DNA from: Hungatella sp. | GTDB taxonomy: Bacteria > Bacillota > Clostridia > Lachnospirales > Lachnospiraceae | Reading direction: 5' to 3' | NCBI GenBank assembly: GCA_009712635.1 | Contig: WASS01000008.1 | Coordinates: forward strand, 1 to 49,542 | Length of the DNA stretch: 49,542 bases | Translations under genes and position numbers: made by a program | Notes under the pieces: model-generated | Told to the model about the DNA's origin: nothing | The model's input: only the letters and a program-made list of their open reading frames with translations | Databases searched by the model: none | In this document: positions 36,143-44,227 of the stretch, piece after piece | Numbering within the stretch: position 1 is the stretch's first letter | Layout of the letters: every line of letters starts with the position of its first letter

Positions 36143-36384
36143 AGCGCAACCCCACATTGTGTACAACTAACCTTATATACAATAAAACACCAACATCATT
36201 ATCGTTGAATTAAAAAATACAATACATTGTCAATTCGTGTTCGGACACGGCTTGTTCCGTTATTCTCTGAATCAGGCAACAATAAAACTGAATTATTCGT
36301 TTAGAACATGATTGCCCGAATGGATGACAAACCTTTCATCACTGAATTCTAAATGCTAACCACAAAATAACCAATCTATTAATT

Positions 36385-37818
36385 ATGCAAAAGAAACTTC
36401 TTTCATTATTTGCGGTAATTCTTCTCGCATCGTTTTGTAGCGCTTATGCAGGTCCCTGGGAGGATATGGCACAGCTTGCCCAAAGCATCAAGCAGACCTC
36501 ATTCCCCGACAAAAGTTTCAACATCGTAAAATACGGAGCATCAGAAAAAAATCCAAGTATTAAGAACACAAAGGCCATCAATGCCGCCATCATCGCTTGT
36601 AACAAAAAGGGAGGTGGCAAAGTCATCGTTCCCAAAGGCGTGTACGTTACCGGTCCTGTTACTCTTTTAAGCAATGTCAACCTCTGTATCGAAGAAGGGG
36701 CCGAATTACGCTTCACCACCAATTATGCTGAATATCTTCCCACTGTATTAACCCGTTGGGAAGGTCTCGACTGCTACAACTATCACCCCTTGATCTATGC
36801 TTTCAAAGCGACCAATATTGCTATTACCGGCAAAGGGATCATCAACGGACAAGGCTCCAACACCGCATGGTGGAACTGGAATGGTAACAAACTGTTTGGC
36901 TACAAAGATGGCGAACCTTCACAAAAAACCACAGGACGTGCGGCTCTGATGAAAATGAGCGAAGAGAATGTCCCGGTCGAAAAGCGCCAGATGGGAGAAG
37001 GAAATTACCTCCGCGCTCAACTTATCAATTTTGTACAATGCAACACGGTAAAAATAGAAGGTGTGACATTGCAGAACTCTCCGTTCTGGGTAATTCATCC
37101 GCTTTTGACCAACGACCTGACCGTTCGCAATGTTACCATCGAGAGCCTCGGACCCAACAGTGACGGTTGTGACCCCGAGTCGTGCAAGAACGTATTGATC
37201 GAAGGCTGTACGTTCGATGACGGCGATGATTGCATCGCTATCAAATCGGGTCGCAACAACGACGGTCGCCGTTGGAACATCCCCAGCGAAAACATCATCG
37301 TGCGCAACTGTAAAATGAAAGCCGGACACGGTGGCGTGGTTGTTGGAAGTGAAATTTCGGGTGGCTACAAAAACCTCTACGTAGAAAACTGCGAGATGGA
37401 TAGCCCCGAACTCGATCGCATCATTCGCATTAAATCGAACACATGCCGCGGCGGTGTTGTTGAAAACGTATTTGTCCGCAACGTCAAAGTAGGCCAGTGT
37501 AAAGAAGCCGTTCTTAAAATCGACCTGCAATACGAACCGAACGAACCATGCAAACGCGGTTATGTGCCGGTGGTTCGCAATGTGAATCTCGAAAATATCA
37601 CCTGCCAGCAAAGTAACTACGGCGTAAGCATCGACGGACTGGAAGATGCCAACTGCGTAAACAATATCAACCTGAAGAATTGCGATTTCAGAGGTGTAAA
37701 ATACAACTCGAACGATATTAAGGGAGCTGTAAACGTAAATTTCGAAAACGTACGCATCAACAATACCATCATTTCTTCGGAAAAAACTTCAACCCTGTTT
37801 TCTCCGTTAAAAAAATAA
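36385..37818 (+). CDS. GH28 glycoside hydrolase (polygalacturonase family), first copy
   Basis: A 477-residue exported right-handed beta-helix enzyme that hydrolyses alpha-galacturonic linkages in pectin or rhamnogalacturonan. A signal peptide (KKLLSLFAVILLASFCSAYA) precedes FNIVKYGASEKNPSIKNTKA and the beta-helix coils. All four catalytic blocks are visible: GPNSDGCDPESC (Asp about 260), FDDGDDCIAIKSG (Asp 281/282), GHGGVVVGSE (His about 315) and RIIRIKSNT (Arg-Ile-Lys). Exo- versus endo-action cannot be told. It is followed by a terminator, so the second GH28 may have its own promoter. Confidence 0.95.
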   Translation: MQKKLLSLFAVILLASFCSAYAGPWEDMAQLAQSIKQTSFPDKSFNIVKYGASEKNPSIKNTKAINAAIIACNKKGGGKVIVPKGVYVTGPVTLLSNVNLCIEEGAELRFTTNYAEYLPTVLTRWEGLDCYNYHPLIYAFKATNIAITGKGIINGQGSNTAWWNWNGNKLFGYKDGEPSQKTTGRAALMKMSEENVPVEKRQMGEGNYLRAQLINFVQCNTVKIEGVTLQNSPFWVIHPLLTNDLTVRNVTIESLGPNSDGCDPESCKNVLIEGCTFDDGDDCIAIKSGRNNDGRRWNIPSENIIVRNCKMKAGHGGVVVGSEISGGYKNLYVENCEMDSPELDRIIRIKSNTCRGGVVENVFVRNVKVGQCKEAVLKIDLQYEPNEPCKRGYVPVVRNVNLENITCQQSNYGVSIDGLEDANCVNNINLKNCDFRGVKYNSNDIKGAVNVNFENVRINNTIISSEKTSTLFSPLKK

Positions 37819-37841
37819 GGCTTGAAAATAATTATTCGGCC

Positions 37842-37885
37842 AACTCATTGAACAGAGTCTTCTCCGCTTTGTTCAATGAGTTTTG
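37842..37885 (+). terminator. Intrinsic terminator between the two GH28 genes
   Basis: A perfect 13-bp stem (AACTCATTGAACA at 37842-37854 with 37870-37882), a 15-base loop and TTTT. Confidence 0.82.
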
Positions 37886-37955
37886 CTGTAACCTAAGCCC
37901 GCTTGCTCTAAAAATTGAGTAAATTTGAAGCTCTTAATCGTAAATCATCCTAGTT

Positions 37956-39602
37956 ATGTTTAAACACACATTTTTAGCTCTTTGTGCAGGGCTATTCCTC
38001 TCTGTCAACGCACAAAACACCACCAACATCCCCGGTTATCTTTATAGCAATCTTCCGTTTCAGATGGAACAGGTGAAAGCTCCGGTTTTTCCCGCCAATA
38101 ATGTATCCATCGTCGATTTTGGAGCAAAAAACGACGGCAAAACCGACAACACAAAAGCTTTTGCGAAAGCCATCGATGCTATTGTAACCAAAGGCGGCGG
38201 CACTGTAGAAGTTCCAGCCGGGACATGGGTTACCGGCCCTATTGTATTGAAAAGCAACGTACGTATCTATACAGCGAAAGGAGCGACCGTTCTGTTCTCT
38301 ACCAACAAAAGTCTTTACCCTGTTATCAAAGCCAACTTCGAAGGACTGGAAACCTATCGTTGCCAGCAACCCATCTCAGCGGATGGTGCCGAAAATATCG
38401 CCATCACAGGAGAGGGAACTTTCGACGGCTCGGGACAGGCATGGCGTCCGGTAAAGAAATCAAAAGTAAGCGAAGTTCAATGGAACGCGCTGGTTGCTTC
38501 AGGTGGAGTACTTAGCGAAAACAAAACTACCTGGTGGCCTTCCGAAGGAGCATACAAAGGCAGTCAACTGGCTACCGATCAGAATGTGCCTGACGTAAAA
38601 GATGAAGCAGGATGGCAAGCAATCAAGGATTACCTGCGTCCCATCATGGTCGATCTGGTTAACTGCAAAAATGTACTTATCGAGGGAGTTACCATCCAGA
38701 ATTCACCTTCATGGACCGTTCACCCACTTATGTGTCAGAATGTGATTGTTTCCAACGTTAACATCCAAAATCCTGAATGGGGACAAAACACCGACGGTAT
38801 CGATATCGAATCCTGCAAAAACATAGTGCTTTACAAAAGCACTTTCAGCGTAGGCGACGACGGTATTTGTGTCAAATCAGGCAAAAACGAATCGGGTCGC
38901 AAACGCGGTATTCCTACCGAAAACCTTATTGTAGACGGATGTACAGTTTATCATGCGCACGGGGGTTTTGTGGTGGGTAGCGAAATGTCGGGAGGCGTAA
39001 AGAACGTGAAAGTCACCAACTGCAACTTCAAAGGCACCGATGCCGGTCTGCGCTTCAAGAGTACCCGCGGACGCGGTGGCGTGGTCGAAAACATCACTAT
39101 CGAAAATATCAACATGAACGATATCGTGGGCGATGCAGTCTTGTTCGACCTTTTTTACGGTGGTGCCAAAAACAAGGACGAAAAGGTAAAAGCCGATGAA
39201 ACAACCCCTGTTTTCAAGGATATTACCATGAAAAACATTAACTGCAATGGTGCAAAACGAGCCCTTTTCTTCAATGGATTGCCGGAGATGAACCTCGAAA
39301 ATATTTCGCTCGAGAACGGAATGTTTGTTGCCAACGAAGGAGGAAAAATCAGCGAATCGACCAATGTAACGCTTACTAACGTGGTGCTCAAAACTCCGTC
39401 GACACCCAATCTGATTATCAACAACTCTCAATACATCACGCTGGTCAACATACTGTTTCCTGACACTAACAAACCCATTATCAATGTCAGTGGAATGAAT
39501 AGCCAGTATATTTCCATCCAGCGTTCGGCCGGAATTACGTACAAAAACATTAACTGGAGCGACCACGCATCAAAAGATTCTGTTGAAGTGCGGGGTTGGT
39601 AA
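37956..39602 (+). CDS. GH28 glycoside hydrolase, second copy
   Basis: A 548-residue exported beta-helix enzyme related to the first GH28 but clearly divergent. A signal peptide (MFKHTFLALCAGLFLSVNAQ) precedes VDFGAKNDGKTDNTKAFAKA. The catalytic blocks are QNTDGIDIESC (Asp about 280), VGDDGICVKSG (Asp 301/302), AHGGFVVGSEM (His about 335) and AGLRFKSTRGRGG. The third-position change in the motif (FKS rather than RIKS) is common in exo-acting and rhamnogalacturonan-active GH28 members. The two GH28 enzymes probably cut different linkages. Confidence 0.95.
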   Translation: MFKHTFLALCAGLFLSVNAQNTTNIPGYLYSNLPFQMEQVKAPVFPANNVSIVDFGAKNDGKTDNTKAFAKAIDAIVTKGGGTVEVPAGTWVTGPIVLKSNVRIYTAKGATVLFSTNKSLYPVIKANFEGLETYRCQQPISADGAENIAITGEGTFDGSGQAWRPVKKSKVSEVQWNALVASGGVLSENKTTWWPSEGAYKGSQLATDQNVPDVKDEAGWQAIKDYLRPIMVDLVNCKNVLIEGVTIQNSPSWTVHPLMCQNVIVSNVNIQNPEWGQNTDGIDIESCKNIVLYKSTFSVGDDGICVKSGKNESGRKRGIPTENLIVDGCTVYHAHGGFVVGSEMSGGVKNVKVTNCNFKGTDAGLRFKSTRGRGGVVENITIENINMNDIVGDAVLFDLFYGGAKNKDEKVKADETTPVFKDITMKNINCNGAKRALFFNGLPEMNLENISLENGMFVANEGGKISESTNVTLTNVVLKTPSTPNLIINNSQYITLVNILFPDTNKPIINVSGMNSQYISIQRSAGITYKNINWSDHASKDSVEVRGW

Positions 39603-39672
39603 ATAAATCTATCTGTATAACTGATAAATTGTGTAGTCGTTGGAAACACGCACAATTTTCTAATCACACATT

Positions 39673-40464
39673 ATGAAGAAATTCTCAATACTACTTTCTA
39701 TCGTCGCGGTGCTGACCTTGCTGATTGCGGCGAAACCCAAACCAATCAAAATATTTATGGCAGGCGATTCCACCATGGCCGACAAACCCATTGAGGAAAA
39801 TCCCGAGCGTGGCTGGGGAATGGTGCTTCCCTCCTACTTCAACGATAATGTAATCGTTGAAAATCACGCCCGCAACGGACGCAGTACCCGTTCATTCATC
39901 AAAGAAGGACGCTGGGATACCCTGATGAACCGTGTCGGTGCAGGTGATTACGTAATCATTGAGTTTGGACACAACGACGAAAAAGTAGATACCGACCGTG
40001 GCACTACACTCTACGACTTCAAAGCCAACTTCAAAAAATTTGTTGCCGATGTACGGGCAAAAGGGGCAACTCCGATTATCTGCACCCCGATAGAACGCCG
40101 CAAGTTTGATGCTAACGGTAAATTTGTCGATCAGCACGGCCTGTATCCCGACAAGATCCGCCAAATAGCCAAAGAAGAAAATGTTGCCTTTATCGACTTG
40201 CAGGTTAGCACGCGCACACTCATCGAAAGCAAAGGTCCTGAAGAGTCGAAAAAGCTCTTCCTGCATATTGCTCCTGGTGTATACAAACTGGCACCCAAAG
40301 GGAGCGAAGACGACACTCACATGTCGGTAGACGGTGCCATGGAAGTGGCAAAAATGGCTATAGAAGGATTCAAAACGCTGGGTCTTAAATCTCTTACCGA
40401 CAACCTGCGTGCCGAAAAAGATGTAAAAGTGACCTTCACACAACCTTTTAACGAATTAAAATAA
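39673..40464 (+). CDS. Rhamnogalacturonan acetylesterase (CE12, SGNH)
   Basis: It removes acetyl groups from rhamnogalacturonan so that hydrolases and lyases can act. The 263-residue protein has a signal peptide (MKKFSILLSIVAVLTLLIAA) and an SGNH fold. The nucleophile is in FMAGDSTMADKP (Ser about residue 33), followed by ARNGRSTRSFIKEGRW with the Gly block, FGHNDEKVD with the Asn, and EDDTHMSVDGA with the Asp-His pair. These match CE12 (RhgT/YesT type). It lies 70 bases after the second GH28 and 53 before the GH43 gene. Confidence 0.93.
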   Translation: MKKFSILLSIVAVLTLLIAAKPKPIKIFMAGDSTMADKPIEENPERGWGMVLPSYFNDNVIVENHARNGRSTRSFIKEGRWDTLMNRVGAGDYVIIEFGHNDEKVDTDRGTTLYDFKANFKKFVADVRAKGATPIICTPIERRKFDANGKFVDQHGLYPDKIRQIAKEENVAFIDLQVSTRTLIESKGPEESKKLFLHIAPGVYKLAPKGSEDDTHMSVDGAMEVAKMAIEGFKTLGLKSLTDNLRAEKDVKVTFTQPFNELK

Positions 40465-40517
40465 CGGAAATACCATCTACAATTGTGTATTTTACACATT
40501 GAACACAAAACAATATC

Positions 40518-42170
40518 ATGATAAAATCATTTTTTCTTGCGGGACTTTGTGCTATCTCTCTCGCTGCAAACGGTCAAAACTATACTTCGAAAGTATGGCA
40601 GCCTGATCTGGGCAATGGCAATTACAAAAACCCTGTTATCTATGCCGACTATTCCGATCCTGATGTGTGCCGTGTTGGTGACGACTACTATCTGGTAGCC
40701 TCTTCGTTCGCCAACACCCCTGCCCTACCCATTCTTCATTCAAAAGATCTGGTCAACTGGGAGATTCTCGGCTACGCGCTCGATAAGGTTCCACCGACAG
40801 AGCGTTTTGACAAAATGCAACACGGCAACGGTATCTGGGCTCCCAGCATCCGGTATCACAACAACGAATTTTATATCTACGTAGGCGATCCCGATGCAGG
40901 CTTGTACATGACCAAAGCCAAAAATCCTGCCGGTCCGTGGGAACCACTCACTATGGTAAAAGAAGGAAAAGGACTGATCGATTGTTGTCCTCTTTGGGAC
41001 GAAGACGGACGCGCCTATATGGTACATGCCTTTGCGGGAAGCCGTGCCGGTATGAAGAGCGTATTGGCCGTTTTCGAAATGAATGCAGAAGGAACCAAAG
41101 CTATTTCCGAAGATCGTCTCGTTTTCGACGGACATCCTAATCATTCTACCACTGAAGGCGCCAAATTCTACAAACGCAACGGTTACTATTACATCATGTG
41201 TCCAGCAGGTGGCGTAAAACCCGGATGGCAACTGGCCATGCGCTCGAAAAACGTTTACGGCCCCTACGAAGAACGCATTGTAATGGCGCAGGGAAAATCG
41301 GACATCAACGGACCTCATCAGGGTGGCTGGGTAGATACTCCCGACGGCAAGCAGGATTGGTTTATCCACTTTCAGGATCTATATGCCTATGGTCGCGTGG
41401 TGTTGCTCGAACCGATGAAATGGGTGAACGACTGGCCGGTAATCGGCATCGACAAAGAGGGCAAAGGCTGTGGCACTCCTGTGTCCACCTACAAAAAACC
41501 GGATGTAGGTAAAACATACCCGGTTGTGAATCCGGTTGAAAGCGATGAATTTGACGGACTGACGCTTGGTAAACAGTGGCAATGGCAAGCTAATTCCAAT
41601 CCACTGTGGGCTTTCTATGCCGACAATAAAGGTTATATGCGCCTCTTCTCATGGCAACTGCTGGGCGATGCAAAAAATCTCTGGGATGCGCCGAATCTGT
41701 TATTGCAGAAATTTCCGGCACCCGACTTCAGCACCACCACCAAGCTTACATTTAACCCCATGTACAAAGGCGAACGTACCGGACTGGTAGTGATGGGAAT
41801 GGATTATGCCACCATAGGCATCGAAAATGGAGAGAACGGGTTGGTGTTAACCCAGAACTCCTGCCTGAAAGCCGACAAAGGTGCGACGGAAACCAACCAT
41901 GCCACCCTCGAAATAAAACAAGCGACTGTTTACCTGAAAGTTGACATTAAGCAGAGCCGCAACAAGAACAAAGAGGGTATTTTGCAACCCACCGGAACCT
42001 GTTCGTTCAGCTACAGCCTGGATGGGAAGAAATTTAGCCCCTTCGGAGAATCGTTCAAAGCTCGTGAAGGCCTCTGGATCGGCGCAAAAGTAGGACTTTA
42101 CTGCATCCGTCCAAAAGCCATCAACGACTCGGGATACACCGATGTAGACTGGTTCCGCATCGACAAGTAA
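40518..42170 (+). CDS. GH43 glycoside hydrolase with C-terminal beta-sandwich
   Basis: A 550-residue exported five-bladed propeller enzyme, probably an alpha-L-arabinofuranosidase or beta-xylosidase trimming pectin side chains. A signal peptide (MIKSFFLAGLCAISLAANGQ) is followed by YADYSDPDVCRVGDDYYLVA with the catalytic Asp, then the Asp block near LIDCCPLWDEDGRAYMVHA and the Glu near FDGHPNHSTTEGAKFYKRN. Residues about 340-550 form the beta-sandwich domain (DEFDGLTLGKQWQWQAN) seen in GH43 subfamilies such as 12. It ends the pectin cluster at a strong terminator. Confidence 0.92.
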   Translation: MIKSFFLAGLCAISLAANGQNYTSKVWQPDLGNGNYKNPVIYADYSDPDVCRVGDDYYLVASSFANTPALPILHSKDLVNWEILGYALDKVPPTERFDKMQHGNGIWAPSIRYHNNEFYIYVGDPDAGLYMTKAKNPAGPWEPLTMVKEGKGLIDCCPLWDEDGRAYMVHAFAGSRAGMKSVLAVFEMNAEGTKAISEDRLVFDGHPNHSTTEGAKFYKRNGYYYIMCPAGGVKPGWQLAMRSKNVYGPYEERIVMAQGKSDINGPHQGGWVDTPDGKQDWFIHFQDLYAYGRVVLLEPMKWVNDWPVIGIDKEGKGCGTPVSTYKKPDVGKTYPVVNPVESDEFDGLTLGKQWQWQANSNPLWAFYADNKGYMRLFSWQLLGDAKNLWDAPNLLLQKFPAPDFSTTTKLTFNPMYKGERTGLVVMGMDYATIGIENGENGLVLTQNSCLKADKGATETNHATLEIKQATVYLKVDIKQSRNKNKEGILQPTGTCSFSYSLDGKKFSPFGESFKAREGLWIGAKVGLYCIRPKAINDSGYTDVDWFRIDK

Positions 42171-42195
42171 GAGTCCATCCATCACGCAATAGAAG

Positions 42196-42236
42196 AGGCT
42201 GTTCTGCTATTTTTCTAGCAGAACAGCCTTTGTTTT
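42196..42236. terminator. Terminator between pectin cluster and cas operon
   Basis: A perfect 14-bp stem (AGGCTGTTCTGCTA with 42216-42229), a 6-base loop and TTTGTTTT on the + strand. It may also end the minus-strand cas operon, but the T-run on that side is weak. Confidence 0.88.
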
Positions 42237-42272
42237 ACTCTTCATCAGATAGCTATGGCAAACCTGCCGAAT

Positions 42273-42605
42273 CTAAAACAATTCCAGTTGTTGGTAGGGT
42301 GTATCAACTTCGGCCTGCTTTTTACCTTGAAAGAGTTCCATCATACCGAATTGCTTATCGGTAACCGTGAGAATCCCAACGTTGCCATGCTCTGGGAGAG
42401 CCGCCTTTACACGTTTCACATGTACGTCTGCATTCTCGCGACTGGGACAATGACGCAGATAGATGGAAAACTGGAACATGGTAAATCCGTCTTTCATCAT
42501 CTTCTTTCTAAAATCGGAATATATTTTCCGGTCTTTCTTGGTATCGGTCGGCAGATCAAAAAATACCATCACCCACATGATTCGGTATTCATTAAAGCGA
42601 TCCAT
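42273..42605 (-). CDS. cas2: CRISPR-associated endonuclease Cas2
   Basis: Cas2 is the dimeric core of the spacer-integration complex with Cas1. The 110-residue protein has [19 protein letters not shown] with the conserved Asp at about residue 17, a ferredoxin-like pattern and the block [21 protein letters not shown]. The C-terminus ([10 protein letters not shown]) is of the type that docks on Cas1 in type II systems. It is the last gene of the cas operon, 8 bases after cas1. Confidence 0.95.
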   Translation of the reverse strand: MDRFNEYRIMWVMVFFDLPTDTKKDRKIYSDFRKKMMKDGFTMFQFSIYLRHCPSRENADVHVKRVKAALPEHGNVGILTVTDKQFGMMELFQGKKQAEVDTPYQQLELF

Positions 42606-42613
42606 AATACTGC

Positions 42614-43546
42614 TTACATTACAGGATAGCTGATTTTACGAAATTCGCCGCTATAACATTTATAAAGAGATGCCGTAGTACGCTGCACGCCTATCATCAG
42701 CGGACTGCGTTCGCCATCTATTACCACTTCGATGGTCGGTATTTGCAAAAGCTGCTGTTTCAGCTCCTTTGTCAACTCGAAATAATCGTATCCCTTATCG
42801 ACAACATCGCACACAATATTGTCCACATAAGGACGATAAGGCTCCATTATATCGTCGGCCAGGCAGTAGGCATTGTAGCGGTTGCGATGATGAATACCCA
42901 GCGTGGGCAACAAACCCGAACTGACTAACGAACGAGCTACCACCGCACGAAGAATGGCATAACCATAATTAAGAAGGTTGTTGGGCGGATCCTCTTCCCT
43001 GCCCCGTCGGAAATCAGGTAATGACGGAAAGATATTGCCCCAATAATAAGCAGCCGCACGGGCTTCATGATTTTCGCCGTCGCCACTCTTTACGGCTTCT
43101 GACCAGTAGCGTATATTTTTGGTATTCACCTTGCAACGTCGTTCCAACAACGATGCCTGATTATCAATCTTAGCTTTTATGGTTTGTTGCCAAAGCTGTT
43201 TTTTCAGAGGGACAGATGCGTCAATCTGATCGTGCCACCGTTCCCGTTGTGTAGTGTTACCCGATAGCGGAAGAAGCAAACCGGCGGGCATCCGGTTACT
43301 ATCGCACGTAATGACTGCAGTATTATTCGACAACAAACTGTCCATTAAACCATGCGTAAGGGTGATTTGCTGATGGTCGAGCACCATCACACCAATATCC
43401 TCAATGGGAACGGTAATTTCACTCTTTTGCTTGAACGATTCGGGCAAGGTATCGTTTTTCACCACCTCCGGCAATTTGATTACCAGCTGTTCATTCCGCT
43501 TCGACAAATAAGCCGGATTTCCGAAATAAAGCGTGCGTTTAATCAT
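42614..43546 (-). CDS. cas1: CRISPR-associated endonuclease Cas1 (type II-C)
   Basis: Cas1 is the integrase that inserts new spacers. The 310-residue protein begins [20 protein letters not shown], typical of type II. The metal-binding residues are in [13 protein letters not shown] (Glu about 161), [13 protein letters not shown] (His 219/220) and [11 protein letters not shown] (Asp about 232). All expected active-site residues are present, so it should be functional. It begins only 3 bases after the stop of a transposase-like gene, an unusual upstream partner. No cas4 or csn2 is present, which fits subtype II-C. Confidence 0.95.
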   Translation of the reverse strand: MIKRTLYFGNPAYLSKRNEQLVIKLPEVVKNDTLPESFKQKSEITVPIEDIGVMVLDHQQITLTHGLMDSLLSNNTAVITCDSNRMPAGLLLPLSGNTTQRERWHDQIDASVPLKKQLWQQTIKAKIDNQASLLERRCKVNTKNIRYWSEAVKSGDGENHEARAAAYYWGNIFPSLPDFRRGREEDPPNNLLNYGYAILRAVVARSLVSSGLLPTLGIHHRNRYNAYCLADDIMEPYRPYVDNIVCDVVDKGYDYFELTKELKQQLLQIPTIEVVIDGERSPLMIGVQRTTASLYKCYSGEFRKISYPVM

Positions 43547-43549
43547 GAC

Positions 43550-44227
43550 CTACGGAATTTCAAGATTAACTATCTGGTTGAATTTCTCAAGTTTTTCCAA
43601 ATGAACCTGTTCAAAAAGCTCCAAACTTCCAAATATCCCTAGTGTCTTTTCAACTGCAACCACATCGCTCTTACGATTTGCAATTTCCAGATACGAACTA
43701 TATCCCCAACCGGTAAACGAACTGCAAAAACCATGATGTATCGGGTTGCGGTGAGTATAAACAACGGCATTGATAAAATGCTCTTTGTTTGAAATCACTT
43801 CCCGTTTGAAATTCTTAATAAACAGCGAACCCATTCGCTGATACATCTTGTTGAACGACTGCGTATAGCTACTAAAAAAATTAGCGAATTGTTTCGACAG
43901 AAACTTTTCTATATCAACGTCATCGATTTTATCGATTTCGATTGTTTTTTCAGCTTTTCCAAAGTTTGAAACTTTGGAAAAGCTGAAGTTAGATTTATTT
44001 CGAATCAACGCCTCTATTACCTCCCGCTTGCGAATACGTACCACCAGATGAAAATGGTTCGGCATCAGACAATACGCGAACGTCTCCGCCACCGGAGAGA
44101 TATACAACCGGTACTTCTCCAGAAAGAACCGATAATTCTCCTCCTCCCGGAACACATTCTCAAAACCATTGGCATGGTTGAAAATATGGTAGACGGCGGC
44201 TGGGACAAGAGGCTGCATTTGGACCAT
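43550..44227 (-). CDS. IS200/RAYT-like Y1 transposase between cas9 and cas1
   Basis: A 225-residue member of the Y1/HUH transposase superfamily, of the REP-associated (RAYT) type. The HUH motif is intact in MPNHFHLVVRI (His 58 and 60). Tyrosine candidates are in SSYTQSFNKMYQRMGS (about 121) and AVVYTHRNPIHHG (about 157). The N-terminal YHIFNHANG and GSLFIKNFKREV are also typical. A low-complexity insertion (about residues 78-110) contains a perfect 39-bp palindrome. The ATG directly follows the cas9 stop (TAA then ATG) and its stop is 3 bases before cas1, so it is translated within the cas operon. No flanking insertion-sequence ends are seen. Whether it serves CRISPR or is a passenger is unknown. 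Confidence 0.87.
   Translation of the reverse strand: MVQMQPLVPAAVYHIFNHANGFENVFREEENYRFFLEKYRLYISPVAETFAYCLMPNHFHLVVRIRKREVIEALIRNKSNFSFSKVSNFGKAEKTIEIDKIDDVDIEKFLSKQFANFFSSYTQSFNKMYQRMGSLFIKNFKREVISNKEHFINAVVYTHRNPIHHGFCSSFTGWGYSSYLEIANRKSDVVAVEKTLGIFGSLELFEQVHLEKLEKFNQIVNLEIP
43949..43987. repeat. Perfect 39-bp palindrome inside the transposase gene
   Basis: Two 19-base arms (TTCAGCTTTTCCAAAGTTT and its exact complement) around one central G. The length is exactly 13 codons, so it keeps the reading frame (residues about 81-93). It resembles REP/RAYT target hairpins. Confidence 0.9.

Noticed and set aside
36919-37611. A 230-codon minus-strand frame inside the first GH28 gene
   Set aside because: It is an antisense shadow of the conserved beta-helix catalytic region.
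42255-42629. A + strand frame covering cas2
   Set aside because: It is the opposite-strand shadow of cas2, whose own frame has all Cas2 motifs.
42614-43546. Search for csn2 or cas4 that would change the subtype
   Set aside because: No such gene lies in the window. cas9, cas1 and cas2 alone with a large Cas9 fit type II-C.
43550-44227. The Y1 gene as a disrupting insertion in cas1 or cas9
   Set aside because: Both neighbours have complete starts, stops and active sites, so nothing is broken by it.
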